A stretch of 21,938 bases of DNA, taken from positions 1 to 21,938 of the forward strand of contig NZ_AHMT02000015.1 of assembly GCF_000243815.2 (NCBI RefSeq), written 5' to 3'. The notes beneath the pieces are model-generated. The model was not told the DNA's origin, did no database searches, and saw only the letters and a list, made by a program, of their open reading frames with translations. The stretch comes from Leptospira alexanderi serovar Manhao 3 str. L 60. Lineage in GTDB: Bacteria > Spirochaetota > Leptospiria > Leptospirales > Leptospiraceae. Below, in pieces: positions 15,853 through 21,938 of the stretch; positions within the stretch are counted from its first letter, which is position 1, and each line of letters begins with the position of its first letter. The position numbers and the translations under genes were made by a program.

Positions 15853-16241
15853 AATAGCTATCTCTCGGTTCCGATTGGAGAATACTGATTCTTGTTGAAT
15901 TAGCATTTACTCAACTTGGGTGGCCTGGTTTGATTAGATGTTTACCATTTTCCCTGTAGTCCAATAAATTATTCTGCTATTCCCCTGAAGGATATCTGAA
16001 TGAGGTCGTAAAGTTTTTTCAACCAAATCCGAGCTTTGCTATGAGTTAGCCCCCGTTACCTTTTTCATTAGTAAAAATATCTTGAAAAGCCTTATTGACC
16101 TTGTAAACATTAAGACTTAAAAATGGCCATGATATTGTAGCTCAAAATGAACTTAATTTGCTACTATAGAGAATGAGTTTTGGTTATTAAGGAAGGGATG
16201 AAATTCGCAGAGCGCAGACTATTTGAGTTCATCAAATAAAA
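15853..16241. other. Intergenic stretch without recognisable gene
   Basis: These 389 bases lie between the third lipoprotein and the end of the convergent zinc-ribbon fragment. I see no plausible coding frame, RNA gene or strong hairpin. Confidence 0.5.
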
Positions 16242-16411
16242 TTAAGAACTACATTCTGATGAAAACTTATTCCAATCCAGTCTTGCTTCATCAAGTAGAA
16301 TAAATTCATTTGAACTGAGGTCGCAAGACTTACATACAATTTTAAAAAACCATACATTATCCTCCCGAATGAATCGTTTCTTAGTGACTATGCCGAACCA
16401 GTGATTACAGT
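16242..16411 (-). pseudogene. 3' part of a small zinc-ribbon protein gene split by IS630
   Basis: Removing the IS630 element and one TA joins this stretch to a GTG at 17506-17508 and gives a 61-residue protein. It begins KACPNCNHWFG and continues to FFKIVCKSCDLSS, with paired CPNC and CKSC knuckles 24 residues apart: a classic zinc-ribbon layout. Before the insertion its start overlapped the last codons of the upstream 245-residue gene, so it was the fourth overlapping gene of the cassette. Now only the Zn-ribbon C-terminal 56 or so codons remain here, without a native start. Function unknown; small zinc ribbons often bind nucleic acid or protein. Confidence 0.55.
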
Positions 16412-16413
16412 TA

Positions 16414-17488
<1,075 letters not shown>

Positions 17489-17492
<4 letters not shown>

Positions 17493-18226
17493 TAGGACAG
17501 GCTTTCACATTGATTTTCGAAGTCAGGAGTTTCATATTCGGAATTTAGTCTTTTTTCCCAGTATTTTGAAATTCTTTCAACAGAATTCCAGCACTGCCTA
17601 TATGCTTTTTGCCAAGAATCCTCATACAAATGCTTTAAACTTATATCCGATCGATGAAAACAATGGTCCCAGGCGGAAAGTTGTCGAGGTGGATTTGGGT
17701 TTATTAATATTTTAAAATTTATCTTATTATAATTACTTTTAGCAGATTGTGACCATTTTAGAGGTTTGCGGTTTATCTCATTTTGCTGATTTTCTCTATT
17801 GAAGGCATTCAATTTAGCAGTTTCAAGAAAAGCCGAATACGAGAATGGAATAGATTTCTGAGTAACGGACTCATTCGAAAAACTAAACTTGTTTAAGGAA
17901 TCAGCGATTCTATTTATTACTCTTTTTTTATTGATCTTGATTGAGTCTCTTCGAAGAAGATTGACTATATAATAAAATCGTTCTTTCCAGGAGGAGTTTA
18001 TGTGAGGAGATTCTGAAATTTCTAACTCAGTTCTCTTTAACAGCATTGAGAATTTTTGAATCGCCTTGTTTGATGCATAAGACCAGGAAATCCAGCTTTC
18101 AGTTAAATTTTCTTCTCTTTCAGAGAAATTGTGTTTTCCATTTAAGTTTTCTGCGATGCCTTTAACACGAGAATAATAAAAATCATATCTATTTACTTTT
18201 ATGAATCTTCTTGCAAGCATAGCCAT
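17489..18226 (-). CDS. Unknown 245-residue protein of the transposase/HNH cassette
   Basis: I do not recognise a family. The protein is basic and rich in aromatic residues, Asn and Ser, soluble-looking, with no signal or membrane helix. Landmarks are WISWSYASNKA near residue 47, a lysine-rich part around 95-110, and AWDHCFHRSDISLKHL followed by a Trp-rich helix near the end. Its ATG lies inside the preceding HNH gene (38-base overlap), implying coupled translation. IS630 landed exactly at its stop: the native TCC-TAA became TCC-TAC-TGA, so the product gains one Tyr and is otherwise intact. Confidence 0.65.
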
Positions 18227-18499
18227 AGTCTTTTCCTTTAAAATTGATGATATCGATTGCCAACTGCACTATTTCTTCTTCATTGTAATATCGCTTCAGT
18301 TTTGAAAGTTCTTCTACGACCAAACAAATATTCTTTTGCTCGTGTTTACCTCCTCGTCTTAATGGCATAATATGTTCTGCATTTGTATTTTCTGGTGTAA
18401 GCTCCCTTCCTGATAACATGCACTTTTTCTCCTGTTGGTTTAAGATCCGATAAAAATCTTCTGCTTTAAATTTATAAACCTTCTCATTGTCCTTCTTGC

Positions 18500-18503
<4 letters not shown>
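18189..18503 (-). CDS. HNH endonuclease-like protein
   Basis: A 104-residue protein with an HNH fold: CMLSGREL (C28), [13 protein letters not shown] (E43-H44 ... H54) and N58, followed by a helix KLKRYY. This matches the compact CxxxG...(D/E)HI.P...GG.H...N pattern of metal-dependent HNH nucleases, with Glu in place of the usual Asp before His. It probably nicks or cuts DNA. The ATG overlaps the stop of the transposase-like gene (ATGA), and its own end overlaps the next gene, so the proteins are made together. It may be a passenger of the IS1595-like element or part of a defence-like unit. Confidence 0.8.
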
Positions 18504-21440
<2,937 letters not shown>

Positions 21441-21568
21441 AGATATCTGCATCCCTCACAGCGGATCAATTCAGGTTGAGTTGATATCTCTTTAGTCAGC
21501 AGTTTGCCTGGACAGTTAGGGCAATATTTCGGGTAGAAGTCATTCAGGATCTTCTTAGTGAGGTTCAT
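21441..21568 (-). pseudogene. N-terminal zinc-ribbon fragment of the IS1595-like transposase
   Basis: From an ATG at 21566-21568 this reads [19 protein letters not shown] and, later, [10 protein letters not shown], where it meets the IS5 end. CPNC and CEGC are the paired knuckles of the zinc ribbon that precedes the KLPLW segment in IS1595-type transposases. Beyond the IS5 copy the gene resumes [15 protein letters not shown] in the same orientation, so the two pieces are one gene. Upstream, the frame continues into the IS3 end, so the true start could be further 5' and lost. Confidence 0.7.
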
Positions 21569-21654
21569 AAAGAAATCAATGTTGATTGCTGGGTTGTTGC
21601 GCTTATCTTTAAGCTGTGCTGATGTTTGGACTTCCCCCAAGAAAACGGACATGG

Positions 21655-21938
<284 letters not shown>

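Noticed and set aside
21569..21652. ATG at 21650-21652 as the true start of the zinc-ribbon fragment
   Set aside because: The first eight or so codons fall inside the IS3 terminus (ending at 21627), so this start was created by that insertion.

Overview
The window looks like accessory DNA from a Leptospira genome, probably of the pathogenic group. The evidence is moderate-to-low G+C, many spirochaete-type lipoprotein signals with a loose lipobox ending in Cys, SBBP-repeat and kelch-type surface proteins, a giant SpvB/Rhs gene, and a heavy load of IS elements (IS5, IS427-type, IS630, IS3, IS1595-like). The genus call is inference from protein style; no marker gene is present.

Layout. Positions 1-324 hold the end of an IS5-family element. 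A nearly identical but opposite copy lies at about 19949-21440, so some 19.6 kb is bracketed by inverted IS copies. Positions 464-5611 (minus strand) are a tightly packed five-gene operon for exported proteins: an outer-membrane-type protein, an SBBP-repeat lipoprotein, a kelch-repeat lipoprotein, a TPR protein and a small lipoprotein. The last two are damaged: a one-base loss in the TPR signal peptide, and a disrupted 3' end in the lipoprotein. Positions 5905-13630 (plus strand) are one Rhs-type polymorphic-toxin-like gene with SpvB, FG-GAP/VCBS, YD-repeat and Rhs-core regions and a variable C-terminus. An intact IS427-type element with a TTA target duplication splits its C-terminal domain; joining the flanks across one TTA restores an uninterrupted 2285-residue frame.

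Positions 13640-15852 hold three related lipoproteins in tandem. Each is preceded by a copy of the 3' end of the Rhs gene: the real tail before the first, decayed tails ending in the same PYNTN-stop before the second and third. This resembles the orphan-tip/immunity arrays left by C-terminal displacement in Rhs systems, and is the most interesting pattern here. The lipoproteins are immunity candidates only by position.

Positions 16242-21568 (minus strand) hold an overlapping four-gene cassette: an IS1595-like transposase with a zinc ribbon and a C-terminal winged-helix-like extension, an HNH nuclease, an unknown 245-residue protein, and a 61-residue zinc-ribbon protein. An IS5 copy interrupts the first gene, IS630 interrupts the last, and an IS3 element abuts its upstream side. 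The window ends inside that IS3 transposase, which carries an unusual in-frame hairpin insertion.
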